From: Bathymodiolus brooksi | Lineage: Eukaryota; Mollusca; Bivalvia; Mytilida; Modiolidae | NCBI GenBank assembly: GCA_963680875.1 | Contig: OY804589.1 | Location: forward strand, 16,698,028-16,762,027 | Direction of reading: 5' to 3' | DNA: 64,000 nt | Shown: positions 47,672 through 60,339 of the stretch, in pieces | How positions within the stretch are numbered: the stretch's first letter is position 1 | How the letters are laid out: every line of letters begins with the position of its first letter | The notes under the pieces: model-generated | Seen by the model: the letters and a program-made list of their open reading frames with translations, nothing else | Told to the model about the DNA's origin: nothing | The model's database searches: none | Translations under genes and position numbers: made by a program

Positions 47672-49808
47672 TTTAAATCCAATCAAAAACATCCATTTAA
47701 GACATGTGACCGTACATTATTTTTCCCGTATTGTACAACCGGAAGTCATATTTTGTCCGTATTGGACGTCCAATATAACCCGAATAATCCAGTCGTTATA
47801 TTACGCTCCCGCTGGTCGCTACATTAACGCCTGGGTGCATTCATTGAAAAAATCCGTCAAACCGGAAATATTAAATCGCTATGACTTATGGGTATTACGA
47901 TATAAAATAGGAGGAGCTAAAGTAACCCGAATAATCCAGTCCTTATATTACGTTTTGCTATATTAACGCCTGAATGACTTTCTCGATAAAACGCGTCAAT
48001 CGGAAGCTTCAAATTAGCAATGCATTCTGGGTATAAACTGCGCGTGGTGACTTTTGGCACTAAAAGAAGGAGGAGCTTAGGAAATGTTTGTAAACATAGG
48101 TCAATGGAGCGCTCAGGTGTCAAATGTTTTCATTGTACCCACGTGTTTGACCTTACTCATCTAAAAGGTGAAAAGAGAAGAAATGTAGGAAAACTAAATA
48201 ATGAATTAAACATCGTTAATCAACTTGTCGATCTCCATTTCTTGTTGTTTGTAAACATTACCGGAAATTGAAAGAACCGCCTTGCGCATACTCGGCACAT
48301 AATCATCGCTGATTGGCTCGCTCTTTCAGAGAGCAGCTGACGCGTTTTTATCACAAGGAGAGTTCAAGCCCTCATCCAGCGATAGTACCGATAGAGGGCG
48401 CAGTATTATTAGAGTTAGAGCTAAAGTATTAACCCGAATAATCCAGTCGTTATATTATTCTCCCACTAGTCGCTGCGAAAGTGCCGATAGAGGGCGCAGT
48501 ATTATTCAAGTTACTAAAGTATTTGTAAATAATGTCCAATGGAGCGATCAGATTATGTAATGCTGTATGCAATACACATATCCGGATAAATACAACCAAA
48601 CTTGAAAACTTAAATGAATAATTACTATTTCTTAAATATTAAAACATATTGATTTTTATTTCAAAGTTGGAAAGTAAATAAAAGCTTGAATTGAATTCAC
48701 TCTTTCATTTAAAATAAAGATTTAAAAAAATGTATTTTATGATACTAATGGCTGATTAAAATTGTTTGTAATGCATTAGTTGTCAGTTGTAATATACAGG
48801 ATGTAACCAATATACAGGAAGAGCTCCTACTGTGAAGCCATCTATTTTGAGATGCCATTCAATGAAAATAACAACTTGACCATATTGTTACATAATAAGA
48901 ATAAGAATTAGATAAGAAATTAAAATTTATAGAAGGCAAGGATTTATATAATTAACACATTAAGTCACATTTCATTTATTTAGGCTAACTTGGGTCAGTT
49001 ATTAATTAAAAAGACAAAATGGTTTAAACAAAATCAGTCTAATAAGTATTTACCTAAATAACGATATTGGGATGGGCATTTCTTAATAAATTGTATTAAA
49101 AATCATTTTAATTTAATCAACTTTCTGTTTACATATTTGTTTTCAATAAAATTTCTTTATTATTTCATACCATTTTCCTTAATTTAACTTGTGCAAATCC
49201 ATATTTATACAATTTTATGTTAACGGCAAGTTACGTGTGTCGACCCTATTATCCACAATAAATTCAGGTAAAAGAGATGAAATAATAAAGAAATTTTATT
49301 GAAAATAAATAAGTACTCAGAAAGGGAGTAGTAATTCCGTGCCACGAGTGCCTTTATATTTGGCTGTATGTGAATAAAATATACAATAATGCTAACAATA
49401 ATCATAAAAAGTCAATTTTATTGTCCCACATACATGTTAGATGTGACATTTTAGCAAATTTAGATTAAAACATAACAACTTCAAAAAATGATTACACGGT
49501 GTTTTATTATTTTAAATCTTTAAAGATTTGTGAATCTATGGCAATTTAAATCATAATTATGAGAATAAAGGTGTATTTGTTTTCTAAATATGCAAAGGCA
49601 CGTGCACACTCATTCTCCGTGTTTGTTTTGTCAATATTTACAAACGAAAGTAAAGGAAGTCACTAATACGCGCTAATATCTGACATTTGATTGGTCGGCT
49701 GAACCAGACAGCAGCTGACGGATTTTTCCCATTTAGAGAGTTCAAGCCCTCATCCAGCGATAGTGCCGATAGAGGGCGCAGTATTATTCGAGTTACGTCA
49801 AATACGGG
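47672..49808. other. Intron sequence between the two palindromes
   Basis: It contains several copies of GCCGATAGAGGGCGCAGTAT (48,382-48,400, 48,484-48,505 and 49,762-49,783) and AACCCGAATAATCCAGTC (47,777, 47,924 and 48,431). These are dispersed-repeat pieces. AT-rich sequence at 48,600-49,600 is unidentified. Confidence 0.5.
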
Positions 49809-50111
49809 TTTTTTTCGTATTGTACATTATGTAAGGGAAGTAACTCGTTGGTGTTTTTCGTCTGCTAGTAAATTATTTTTAATTGTAATCTACAATCAAA
49901 TTAACTTGTTCGATATTTAACAGTTTGAGGTGGAAAAAGTTGATTAGAATAATTGTTGATCAGTTATTTTGCTGTTTTTAATTCATTTTAGAGATGACGA
50001 GATCTGTATTGATACAGAACATTTTCCTAACGAAATACTGTTGTGCAGTTGTTCTATTTAAACTGTATTAAAAGTTAAACATAAAATTGTTGTCATAGTA
50101 TTGATCATTTC

Positions 50112-50302
50112 AGCTGTATAATAAATAGGTCATAATACAGTGTTATGTACAATATGGAAATATATTGTACTCGTCCGTATTGTATTAAAAACTCGTATTG
50201 GACTCGACGTCTGCGGTGTCTCGTCCAATACGGGTTTTCAATACAATACAGACTCGTACAATATCTTTCCATATTGTACATAACACTGTATAATAACCTA
50301 TT
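50112..50302. repeat. Large palindrome, copy 2
   Basis: Same family as copy 1, with centre GACTCGACGTCTGCGGTGTC. It is followed by an ATTATTCCAGAAATGCGTCG repeat end at 50,340. Confidence 0.85.
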
Positions 50303-51324
50303 AATATTCAATATAAGTTGTTTCATACAATGTACATGTATCATTATTCCAGAAATGCGTCGTTTGCACACTGATTCCAATATCTACTTTTTTTATTAGA
50401 ATATAATCGCAAGAGAATATTTTCTAGTATGCGCATTGATTAGCACGGCTTCATATTTTTTATGATTGCAAACATTGCACACAATGCTTTATTTATTTTT
50501 CTTAGCAGAGAGGAAACACAGCATGAGTAATGTCCCTTACAGCATCTGTACGATAAAATACGGATTTTCGGTACGTCCATTATTTCAAAAAATATAACTT
50601 CCGCTTGTTAAATACGGAAGAAATAATCTGTTGTCACATGTATGTCATAAATTAACGTTTCTCATTGGATTATAATTATAGCTGTACAATAAAGTGATTG
50701 TTTATATTCTATATTCTTGTTATTCGTATGTTTGCAGGAATTAATCAAAAACATATTTGTGCAAATATATTTCTTAATATGCATACTTCATGTAAAACGT
50801 ATTTGTCACCGTTTTTACTATATATTTCATTTAAAATCATAACTTAAAACAAAATCCTAAGGTCAATTCTTGTCCGATTTTAATGAATGTATATCGACAA
50901 ATGCGCCAATTATGTAGTTGGTGGTAGTTCCGGTATTAGTTGTGGCTAAAAGTTATATTTCGGTCAGTGACCAAATATAGCACAAACAATATCTAGTCAG
51001 TGCAATTTGACTGGTGAAATAGAACGAGTGCAGGATAAAAACCGGTATTAAAAACGTCTATTTCACCTAGCGAAATTAAAACGTCTATTTCACCGTGACG
51101 TCACATAAACAACTCCTTCACAATCGAAAATAATCTAGAACGTCTTATAACCTTGAACAAATGTGTAAATCTAAGTACTAAATAGTACTAAATAGTATCG
51201 AAAATAAACCACTCCTAACCGAAAAAAAGACTGCAGTTCACTAATACAATAACGGTTACAGGTGATTTATTTTCGATATATATTCGGAGTGCAAGAATAG
51301 ATCAACGTGGTGTTAGATTAAGAT

Positions 51325-51572
51325 TATGGTGTTTAAAGCCACTTTCAACAGTATTTCAGTTATATCGTGACGTTCAGTTTTATTGGTGGTGGAAAACAAG
51401 GTATCCAGAGAAAAGCACCGACCTGTCGCAAGTCACTGACAAACTTACTAATGTTGTATCGAGTACTCTTCATCATGAGCGGGATTCGAACTCACAACGT
51501 TAGTGGTGATAGGTACTGAATGCATATATTATTGTAAGTGCAACGACAATATGATCACGACCAGGTCGGTCC
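51325..51572 (-). mobile_element. SINE family A, minus strand
   Basis: ATGGTGTTTAAAGCCACTTT to CAATATGATCACGACCAGGT, full length, in the mucin intron between exons 2 and 3. Confidence 0.72.
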
Positions 51573-52455
51573 AGTAAATATACTACCGTAAATTGGAATT
51601 TTTGGGATTTGGTTATATTTTTGTTTATTTGTAGTATGAAAGCACCAAAATTAAATACACCAAAAAATCACAGGCACCAAAATGTATTACGCTAAAATAA
51701 GCTTCGAGTGGGACTAGATGACGAGAGAGAGATTACAGGTAATTAAATTTTTAATGTAAATTTATTTTCTATGATGTAGTTAAAACAATGATATTTTAGT
51801 CTAATTGATTGTATAACTCAGATTAAGCATAGGACGCCTCTACAAGATTTCATTGTAGCGAAAACATACATTTAACTTGTAAAGTTACATAATTATACCC
51901 TTGTCAAAAGATCAACTGACTATGTCAATAGTGATTGATTACAAGTGTCAACAAAGCAGATCATTAGAAAATCAATACACATACACTTACCTATCTAGGG
52001 CGATGTCAATGTTAAAAAAGTTTTATAATTATCACTAATTGACGATATCAATAATTAAATATAAAATGCATGTTGAATTCAGGGACCAATATCTTGTTTT
52101 TCGTCCCAGTTGAAACATATATTTTTGAACGTTATTGAAATAAAATAAATACTTCCTTCATTGCAAGTTTATTGGTATTTGTTTTCTTTCTTTTGAAATA
52201 TATACCGATTTAAATGTACACGCACCCGGTTGCATTCCGTAGCTTAGCTTCATCTCTGTCAGACAACTTTTTATTCGTTCAGATTGCTTTGACTTCAACA
52301 AAGTACCTAAACGACATGTTTTTTTTATATATAAATGACAAAAACTAATCTATAGCAACTACTAGTTTTGTCGTATGACAAGTCATACATGTATTTATGA
52401 ATTTACCAGCAAAGCAACTGCAAAAGTTACTATTGGAGAAAACGTGTTTAATTAC
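51573..52455. other. Intron sequence next to mucin exon 2
   Basis: AT-rich; nothing identified beyond the exon 2 donor at 52,455. Confidence 0.45.
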
Positions 52456-55400
52456 CTGTATCAGCAATTTTCGTGAGTGCTGGTGTTGTAGTAGTTGAGG
52501 TTGTGGTTTTCAGTGTAGTGGTGACAGGTGCTACAGTCTTATCAGAGGTATTACTTGTCGTAGTAGGTGTTGTAGGAATTGTTGCTGTGGTAGTAGGTGT
52601 TGTAGGAACTTGAGTTGTGGTAGTAGGAGTTTTAGGGATTGTTGTTGTGGTAGTTGGGGTTGTAGGAATTGTTGTTGTGGTAGCAGGTGTTGTAGGAATT
52701 GTTGTTGTAGTAGTAGGTGTTGTAGGAACTGTTGTTGTGGTAGTAGGTGTTGTAGGAACTTGAGTTGTGGTAGTAGGAGTTTTAGGAACTGGAGTTGTGG
52801 TAGTAGATCTTGTAGGAAGTGTTGTGGTATGTGATGTAGGAACTTGAGTTGTGGTATTAGGAGTTGTAAGAACTTGATTTGTGGTAGTAGGTGTTGTAGG
52901 AACTTGAGTTGTGGTAGTAGTTGTTGGAGGAACTGGTGTTGTGGTGGTAGGTGTTGTAGGAACTTGAGTTGTGGTAGTAGGTGTTGTAGGATATTGAGTT
53001 GTGGTTGTAGATGTTGTTGGAAGTATTGTGGTAGGTGTTGTAGGAACTTGAGTTGTGGTAGTAGGAGTTGTAGGATATTGAGTTGTGGTAGTAGATGTTG
53101 TTGGAAGTGTTGTGGTAGGTGTTGTAGGAACTTGAGTTGTTGTGGTAGGTGTTGTAGGAACTTGAGTTGTGGTAGTAGGAGATGTAGGAACTTGAGTTGT
53201 GGTAGTAGGTGTTGTAGGATATTGAGTTGTGGTAGTAGATGTTGTTGGAAGTGTTGTGGTAGGTGTTGTAGAAACGTGAGTTGTGGTAGTAGGAGTTGTA
53301 CGATATTGAGTTGTGGTAGTAGATGTTGTTGGAAGTGTTGTGGTAGGTGTTGAAGGAACTTGCGTTGTTGTGGTAGGTGTTGTAGGAACTTGAGTTGTGG
53401 TAATAGGTGTTGTAGGAACTTGAGTTGTGGTAGTAGGTGTTGTAGGATCTTGAGTTGTGGTAGTATGTGTTGTAGGAACTTGCGATGTGGTGGTAGATGT
53501 TGTAGGAACTTGAGTTGTGGTAGTAGGAGTTGTAGGAACTTGAGTTGTGGTAGTAGGTGTTGTCGGAACCTGAGTTGTTGTAGTAGGAGTTTTAGGATCT
53601 TGAGTTGTGGTAGTAGGTGTTGTAGGAACTTGAGTTGTGGTAGTAGGTGTTTTAGGAACTTGAGTTGTGGTAGTAGGAGTTGTAGGAATTGTTGTTGTGG
53701 TAGTAGGTGTTGTATAAATTGTTGTTAATGTAGTAGGTGTTGTAGGTATTGTTGTTATAGTATTAGGTGTTGTAGGAATTGTTGTTGTGGTAGTAGGTGT
53801 TGTGGGAATTGTTGTTGTGGTAGGAGGTGTTGTAGGAATTATTGTTGTGGTAGTAGATGTTGTAGGAACTTGAGTTGTGGTAGTAGATCTTGTAGGAAGT
53901 GTTGTGGTAGGTGTTGTAGGAACTTGAATTGTGGTAGTAGGAGTTTTAGGAACTGGAGTTGTGGTAGTAGAACTTGTAGGAAGTGTTGTGGTAGGTGTTG
54001 TACGAACTTGAGTTGTGGCACTAGGAGTTGTAAGAACTTGATTTGTGGTAGTAGGTGTTGTAGGAACTTGAGTTGTGGTAGTAGTTGTTGGAGGAACTGG
54101 TGTTGTGGTGGTAGGTGTTGTAATAACTTGAGTTGTGGTAGTAGGAGTTGTAGGAACTTGAGTTGTGGTAGTAGAACTTGTAGGAAGTGTTGTGGTAGGC
54201 GTTGTAGGAACTTGAGTTGTGGCACTAGGAGTTGTAAGAACTTGATTTGTGGTAGTAGGTGTTGTAGGAACTTGAGTTGTGGTAGTAGTTGTTGGAGGAA
54301 CTGGTGTTGTGGTGGTAGTAGTTGTAGGAGCTTGAGTTGTGGTAGTAAGAGTTGTAGGAACTTGAGTTGTGGTAGTAGGTGTTGGCGGAACTTGAGTTGT
54401 TGTAGTAGGAGTTTTAGGAACTCGATTTGTGGTAGTAGGTGTTGTAGGAACTTGAGTTGTGGTAGTAGGAGTTGTAGGAATTGTTGTTGTGGTATTATGT
54501 TTTTTAGGAATTGATCTTATGGTAGTAGGTGTTGTAGGAACTTGAGTTGTGGTAGTAGGAGTTTTAGGGATTGTTGTTGTGGTAGTTGGGGTTATAGGAA
54601 TTGTTGTTGTGGTAGCAGGTGTTGTAGGAATTGTTGTTGTAGTAGTAGGTGTTGTAGGAATTGTTGTTGTGGTAGTAGGAGTTTTAGGAACTGGAGTTGT
54701 GGTAGTAGATCTTGTAGGAAGTGCTGTGGTATGTGTTGTAGGAACTTGAGTTGTGGTATTAGGAGTTGTAAGAACTTGATTTGTGGTAGTAGGTGTTGTA
54801 GGAACTTGAGTTGTGGTAGTAGTTGTTGGAGGAACTGGTGTTGTGGTGGTAGGTGTTGTAGGAACTTGAGTTGTGGTAATAGGTGTTGTAGGAACTTGAG
54901 TTGTGGTAGTAGGAGTTGTAGGAACTTGAGTTGTTGTAGTAGGTGTTGTATGACCTTGAGTTGTGGTGGTAGGTGTTGTAGGAACTTGAGTTGTGGTATT
55001 AGGAGTTGTAGGACCTTGAGTTGTGGTAGTAGGTGTTGTAGGAACTTGTGTTGTGATAGTAGGAGTTGTAGGAATTTTGTTGTGGTGGTTAGTGTTGTAG
55101 GAATTGTTTTTGTGGTGGTAGGTGTTGTAGGAATTGTTGTTGTGGTAGTAGGTGTTGCAGGAACTTGAGTTGTGGTAGTAGGTATTGTAGGGACTGGGAT
55201 TGTGGTGGTAGGTGTTGTAGGAACTTGAGTTGTGGTAGTAGGTGTTGTAATAACTGGCGTTGTTGTGGTAGGTGTTGTAGGAACTGGAGTTGTGGTGGTA
55301 GGTGTTGTAGGAACAGGGGTAGTGGTGGTAGGTGTTGTTGGAACTTGAGTTGTGGTAGTAGGTGTTGTAGTAACTGGCGTTGTTGTGGTAGGTGATGTAG

Positions 55401-58400
55401 GAACTGGAGTTGTGGTAGTAGGAGTTGTAGGAACTTGAGTTGTGGTAGTAGGAGTTGTAGGAACTTGAGTTGTGGTAGTAGAACTTGTAGGAAGTGTTGT
55501 GGTAGGTGTTGTAGGAACTTGAGTTGTGGCACTAGGAGTTGTAAGAACTTGATTTGTGGTATTAGGTGTTGTAGGAACTTGAGTTGTGGTAGTAGTTGTT
55601 GGAGGAACTGGTGTTGTGGTGGTAGTAGTTGTAGGAGCTTGAGTTGTGGTAGTAGGAGTTGTAGGAACTTGAGTTGTGGTAGTAGGTGTTGCCGGAACTT
55701 GAGTTGTTGTAGTAGGAGTTTTAGGAACTTGATTTGTGGTAGTAGGTGTTGTAGGAACTTGAGTTGTTGTAGTAGGAGTTGTAGGAATTGTTGTTGTGGT
55801 ATTATGTTTTTTAGGAATTTCTCTTATGGTAGTAGGTGTTGTAGGAATTGTTGCTGTGGTAGTAGGTGTTGTAGGAACTTGAGTTGTGGTAGTAGGAGTT
55901 TTAGGGATTGTTGTTGTGGTAGTTGGGGTTGTAGGAATTGTTGTTGTGGTAGCAGGTGTTGTAGGAATGGTTGTTGTAGTAGTAGGTGTTGTAGGAACTG
56001 TTGTTGTGGTAGTAGGTGTTGTAGGAACTTGAGTTGTGGTAGTAGGAGTTTTAGGAACTGGAGTTGTGGTAGTAGATCTTGTAGGAAGTGTTGTGGTATG
56101 TGATGTAGGAACTTGAGTTGTGGTATTAGGAGTTGCAAGAACTTGATTTGTGGTAGTAGGTGTTGTAAGAACTTGAGTTGTGGTAGTAGTTGTTGGAGGA
56201 ACTGGTGTTGTGGTGGTAGGTGTTGTAGGAACTTGAGTTGTGGTAGTAGGTGTTGTAGGATATTGAGTTGTGGTAGTAGATGTTGTTGGAAGTATTGTGG
56301 TAGGTGTTGTAGGAACTTGAGTTGTGGTAGTAGGAGTTGTAGGATATTGAGTTGTGGTAGTAGATGTTGTTGGAAGTGTTGTGGTAGGTGTTGTAGGAAC
56401 TTGAGTTGTTGTGGTAGGTGTTGTAGGAACTTGAGTTGTGGTAGTAGGAGATGTAGGAACTTGAGTTGTGGTAGTAGGTGTTGTAGGATATTGAGTTGTG
56501 GTAGTAGATGTTGTTGGAAGTGTTGTGGTAGGTGTTGTAGAAACGTGAGTTGTGGTAGTAGGAGTTGTAGGATATTGAGTTGTGGTAGTAGATGTTGTTG
56601 GAAGTGTTGTGGTAGGTGTTGAAGGAACTTGCGTTGTTGTGGTAGGTGTTGTATGCACTTGAGTTGTGGTAATAGGTGTTGTAGGAACTTGAGTTGTGGT
56701 AGTAGGTGTTGTAGGATCTTGAGTTGTGGTAGTATGTGTTGTAGGAACTTGCGATGTGGTGGTAGATGTTGTAGGAACTTGAGTTGTGGTAGTAGGAGTT
56801 GTAGGAACTTGAGTTGTGGTAGTAGGTGTTGTCGGAACCTGAGTTGTTGTAGTAGGAGTTTTAGGATCTTGAGTTGTGGTAGTAGGTGTTGTAGGAACTT
56901 GAGTTGTGGTAGTAGGTGTTTTAGGAACTTGAGTTGTGGTAGTAGGAGTTGTAGGAATTGTTGTTGTGGTAGTAGGTGTTGTATAAATTGTTGTTAATGT
57001 AGTAGGTGTTGTAGGTATTGTTGTTATAGTATTAGGTGTTGTAGGAATTGTTGTTGTGGTAGTAGGTGTTGTGGGAATTGTTGTTGTGGTAGGAGGTGTT
57101 GTAGGAATTATTGTTGTGGTAGTAGATGTTGTAGGAACTTGAGTTGTGGTAGTAGATCTTGTAGGAAGTTTGTGGTAGGTGTTGTAGGAACTTGAGTTGT
57201 GGTAGTAGGAGTTTTAGGAACTGGAGTTGTGGTAGTAGAACTTGTAGGAAGTGTTGTGGTAGGTGTTGTAGGAACTTGAGTTGTGGCACTAGGAGTTGTA
57301 AGAACTTGATTTGTGGTAGTAGGTGTTGTAGGAACTTGAGTTGTGGTAGTAGTTGTTGGAGGAACTGGTGTTGTGGTGGTAGGTGTTGTAATAACTTGAG
57401 TTGTGGTAGTAGGAGTTGTAGGAACTTGAGTTGTGGTAGTAGAACTTGTAGGAAGTGTTGTAGTAGGCGTTGTAGGAACTTGAGTTGTGGCACTAGGAGT
57501 TGTAAGAACTTGATTTGTGGTAGTAGGTGTTGTAGGAACTTGAGTTGTGGTAGTAGGTGTTGCCGGAACTTGAGTTGTTGTAGTAGGAGTTTTAGGAACT
57601 CGATTTGTGGTAGTAGGTGTTGTAGGAACTTGAGTTGTGGTAGTAGGAGTTGTAGGAATTGTGTTGTGGTATTATGTTTTTTAGGAATTGCTCTTATGGT
57701 AGTAGGTGTTGTAGGAACTTGAGTTGTGGTAGTAGGAGTTTTAGGGATTGTTGTTGTGGTAGTTGGGGTTATAGGAATTGTTATTGTGGTAGCAGGTGTT
57801 GTAGGAATTGTTGTTGTAGTAGTAGGTGTTGTAGGAATTGTTGTTGTGGTAGTATGTGTTGTAGGAACTTGAGTTGTGGTAGTAGGAGTTTTAGGAACTG
57901 GAGTTGTGGTAGTAGATCTTGTAGGAAGTGTTGTGGTATGTGTTGTAGGAACTTGAGTTGTGGTATTAGGAGTTGTAAGAACTTGATTTGTGGTAGTAGG
58001 TGTTGTAGGAACTTGAGTTGTGGTAGTAGTTGTTGGAGGAACTGGTGTTGTGGTGGTAGGTGTTGTAGGAACTTGAGTTGTGGTAATAGGTGTTGTAGGA
58101 ACTTGAGTTGTGGTAGTAGGAGTTGTAGGAACTTGAGTTGTTGTAGTAGGTGTTGTATGACCTTGAGTTGTGGTGGTAGGTGTTGTAGGAACTTGAGTTG
58201 TGGTATTAGGAGTTGTAGGACCTTGAGTTGTGGTAGTAGGTGTTGTAGGAACTTGTGTTGTGATAGTAGGAGTTGTAGGAATTTTTGTTGTGGTGGTTAG
58301 TGTTGTAGGAATTGTTGTTGTGGTGGTAGGTGTTGTAGGAATTGTTGTTGTGGTAGTAGGTGTTGCAGGAACTTGAGTTGTGGTAGTAGGTATTGTAGGG

Positions 58401-59754
58401 ACTGGGATTGTGGTGGTAGGTGTTGTAGGAACTTGAGTTGTGGTAGTAGGTGTTGTAATAACTGGCGTTGTTGTGGTAGGTGTTGTAGGAACTGGAGTTG
58501 TGGTGGTAGGTGTTGTAGGAACAGGGGTAGTGGTGGTAGGTGTTGTTGGAACTTGAGTTGTGGTAGTAGGTGTTGTAGTAACTGGCGTTGTTGTGGTAGG
58601 TGATGTAGGAATTGGAGTTGTGGTAATAGTTGTTGTAGCACCTGGGGTTATGGTGGTAGTTGTTGTAGGAACTGTTGTTGTGGTAGCAGGTGTTGTAGGA
58701 ACTTGAGTTGTGGTAGTAGGTTTTGTAGAAACTGTTGTTGTGGTAGTAGGTTTTGCAGGAACTTGAGTTGTGGTAGTAGGTGTTGTAGGAACTGTTGTTG
58801 TTGTAGTAGGTGTTGTAGTAACTGGCGTTGTTGTGGTAGGTGATATATAAACTGGAGTTATGGTAGTAGTTGTTGTAGGACCTTGGGTTGTGGTATTAGG
58901 TGTTGTAGGAACTGTTGTTGTGGTAGGTGTTGTAGGAACCTGTGTTGTGGTAGTAGGTGTTGTAGGGGTTGTTGTTGTGGTAGTAGGTGTTGTAGGGGTT
59001 GTTGTTGTGGTAGTAGGTGTTGTTGGAACTTGAGTTGTGATAGTAGGTGTTGTTGGAACTTGAGTTGTGGTAGTAGGTGTTGTTGGAACTTGAGTTTTGA
59101 TAGTAGGTGTTGTTGGAACTTGAGCTGTGGTAGTAGGTGTTGTTGGAACTTGAGTTGTGGTATTAAGTGTTGTAGGAACTTGAGTTGTAGTAGGTGTTGT
59201 AGGAACTTGAGTTGTGGTAGTAGGTGTTGTAGGAGTTGTTGTTGTGGTAGTAGTTGTTGTAGGAACTTGAGTTGTGGTAGTAGGTGTTGTAGGAACTTGA
59301 GTTGTGGTAGTAGGTGTTGTAGGAACTTGAGTTGTTGTAGTAGGTTTTGTTGGAACTTGAGTTGTGGCGGTAGGTGTTGTAGGAACTGGAGTTGTGGTAG
59401 TAGGTGTTGTAGGAACTTGAGTTGTGGTAGTAGGTGTTGTAGGAACTTGAGTTGTGGTAGTAGGTGTTGTAGGAACTTGAGTTGTGGTAGTAGGTGTTGT
59501 AGGAACTTGAGTTGTGGTAGTAGGTGTTGTAGGAACTTGAGTTGTTGTAGTAGGTGTTGTTGGAACTTGAGTTGTGGCGGTAGGTGTTGTAGGAACTGGA
59601 GTTGTGGTGGTAGGTGTTGTGGGAACAGGAGTTGTGCTGGTAGGTGTTATGGTTTTATTTGTTGTTGCTGACTTGGGTGTTGTTGGGGATAAATGTATGG
59701 CTATATTTGTTTTTGACGAAGCTACATTGTTTGATTCTGTACTGTGTGCCTTTA
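52456..59754 (-). CDS. Mucin exon 2: giant Thr/Pro repeat domain
   Basis: The acceptor TTTTGCAG precedes 59,754 and the donor ACAG|GTAATT follows 52,456, so one 7,299-nt exon is in phase 1 at both ends. It starts with a unique stretch (KAHSTESNNVASSKTNIAIH), passes through about 240 copies of a 30-bp unit encoding TTTTQVPTTP-like decapeptides, and ends in unique sequence (TSNTSDKTVAPVTTT). Thr and Pro dominate and Ser is rare, so it should carry dense O-glycans. A 3.2-kb internal duplication is visible (about 52.6-55.4 kb versus 55.9-58.6 kb). Three single-base deletions interrupt the frame, near 57,660, 57,170 and 55,077; taken literally they would end translation near 57,032. Each site is intact in the other duplicate, so assembly or read error is likely. 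Net shift is three bases, so the downstream frame still fits exon 3. Confidence 0.88.
55860..58610 (-). repeat. Internal ~3.2-kb duplication within mucin repeat exon
   Basis: The order of variant 30-bp units in 52,59x-55,39x recurs in 55,86x-58,60x at an offset of 3,269 bp over the first part (52,844 versus 56,113; 53,360 versus 56,629) and about 3,208 bp at the end (55,165 versus 58,373). Rare variants are shared in order, for example units with isoleucine, LPTTS and KKHNTT. This is a recent block duplication, not independent unit gain. Confidence 0.8.
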
Positions 59755-59841
59755 CTGCAAAACAAAATAAATTTAATATTAAGCTCTGCGATATACACAT
59801 ATATACAGTGGAGAGAAATAAAACATTGATGTTCAACATTG

Positions 59842-60295
59842 CTGGGTGTTTTACGCCACTTTCAACACTATTTCAGTTATATCGTGGCGATCAGTTTTAT
59901 TGGTGGAGGAAACCGGAGTAACCGGAGAAAACCACTAACCTGTAGCAAGTCACTGACAAACTTTATCACATAATGTTGTTTTCTATGCATTATCATATTA
60001 GTTTATTTTTGTATATATATATATATATTTGATCGATTGATTTATTGTGCTTAACGCCACTTTCAGCAATATTTCAGCCATATTATGGTGAACAGTTTTA
60101 GTGTTGGAGGAAAGCGGAGTACCCGGAGTTAACCACCGAACATGGGCAAACAATTGGTAAACTTTATCACTTGCGGCTGCGAGTCGAGTTCGACTTTTTG
60201 TAATCTACAAAACCAGCCCACGCTGTATTGGTGATAGGCTTGTATGAGTTGTTCGGTAATCCAACTACCTAACTCATTGAACCACCCGGGTTCCC
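59842..60295 (-). mobile_element. Two SINE family A copies (one truncated), minus strand
   Basis: 59,842-59,985 is a head-less copy. 60,038-60,295 has the variant head shared with 9,116-9,380 (ACCCGGGTGGTTCAATGAGT on minus). Both lie in mucin intron 1. A short (AT)n patch separates them and another follows. Confidence 0.7.
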
Positions 60296-60339
60296 TATAT
60301 ATATATATATTATATTATTTAATTATCATGATTAACATG

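Noticed and set aside
53839..58641. Minus-strand LLPQLKFLQH repeat frames
   Set aside because: Shifted frame of the same 30-bp repeat; it becomes joined to the mucin frame only through single-base deletions.
52610..59671. Plus-strand frames rich in Cys/Arg/Ser/Asn (SCGSRCCRN repeats)
   Set aside because: They are the antisense of the mucin Thr/Pro repeats; the minus strand has splice sites, a signal exon and unique ends that the plus strand lacks.
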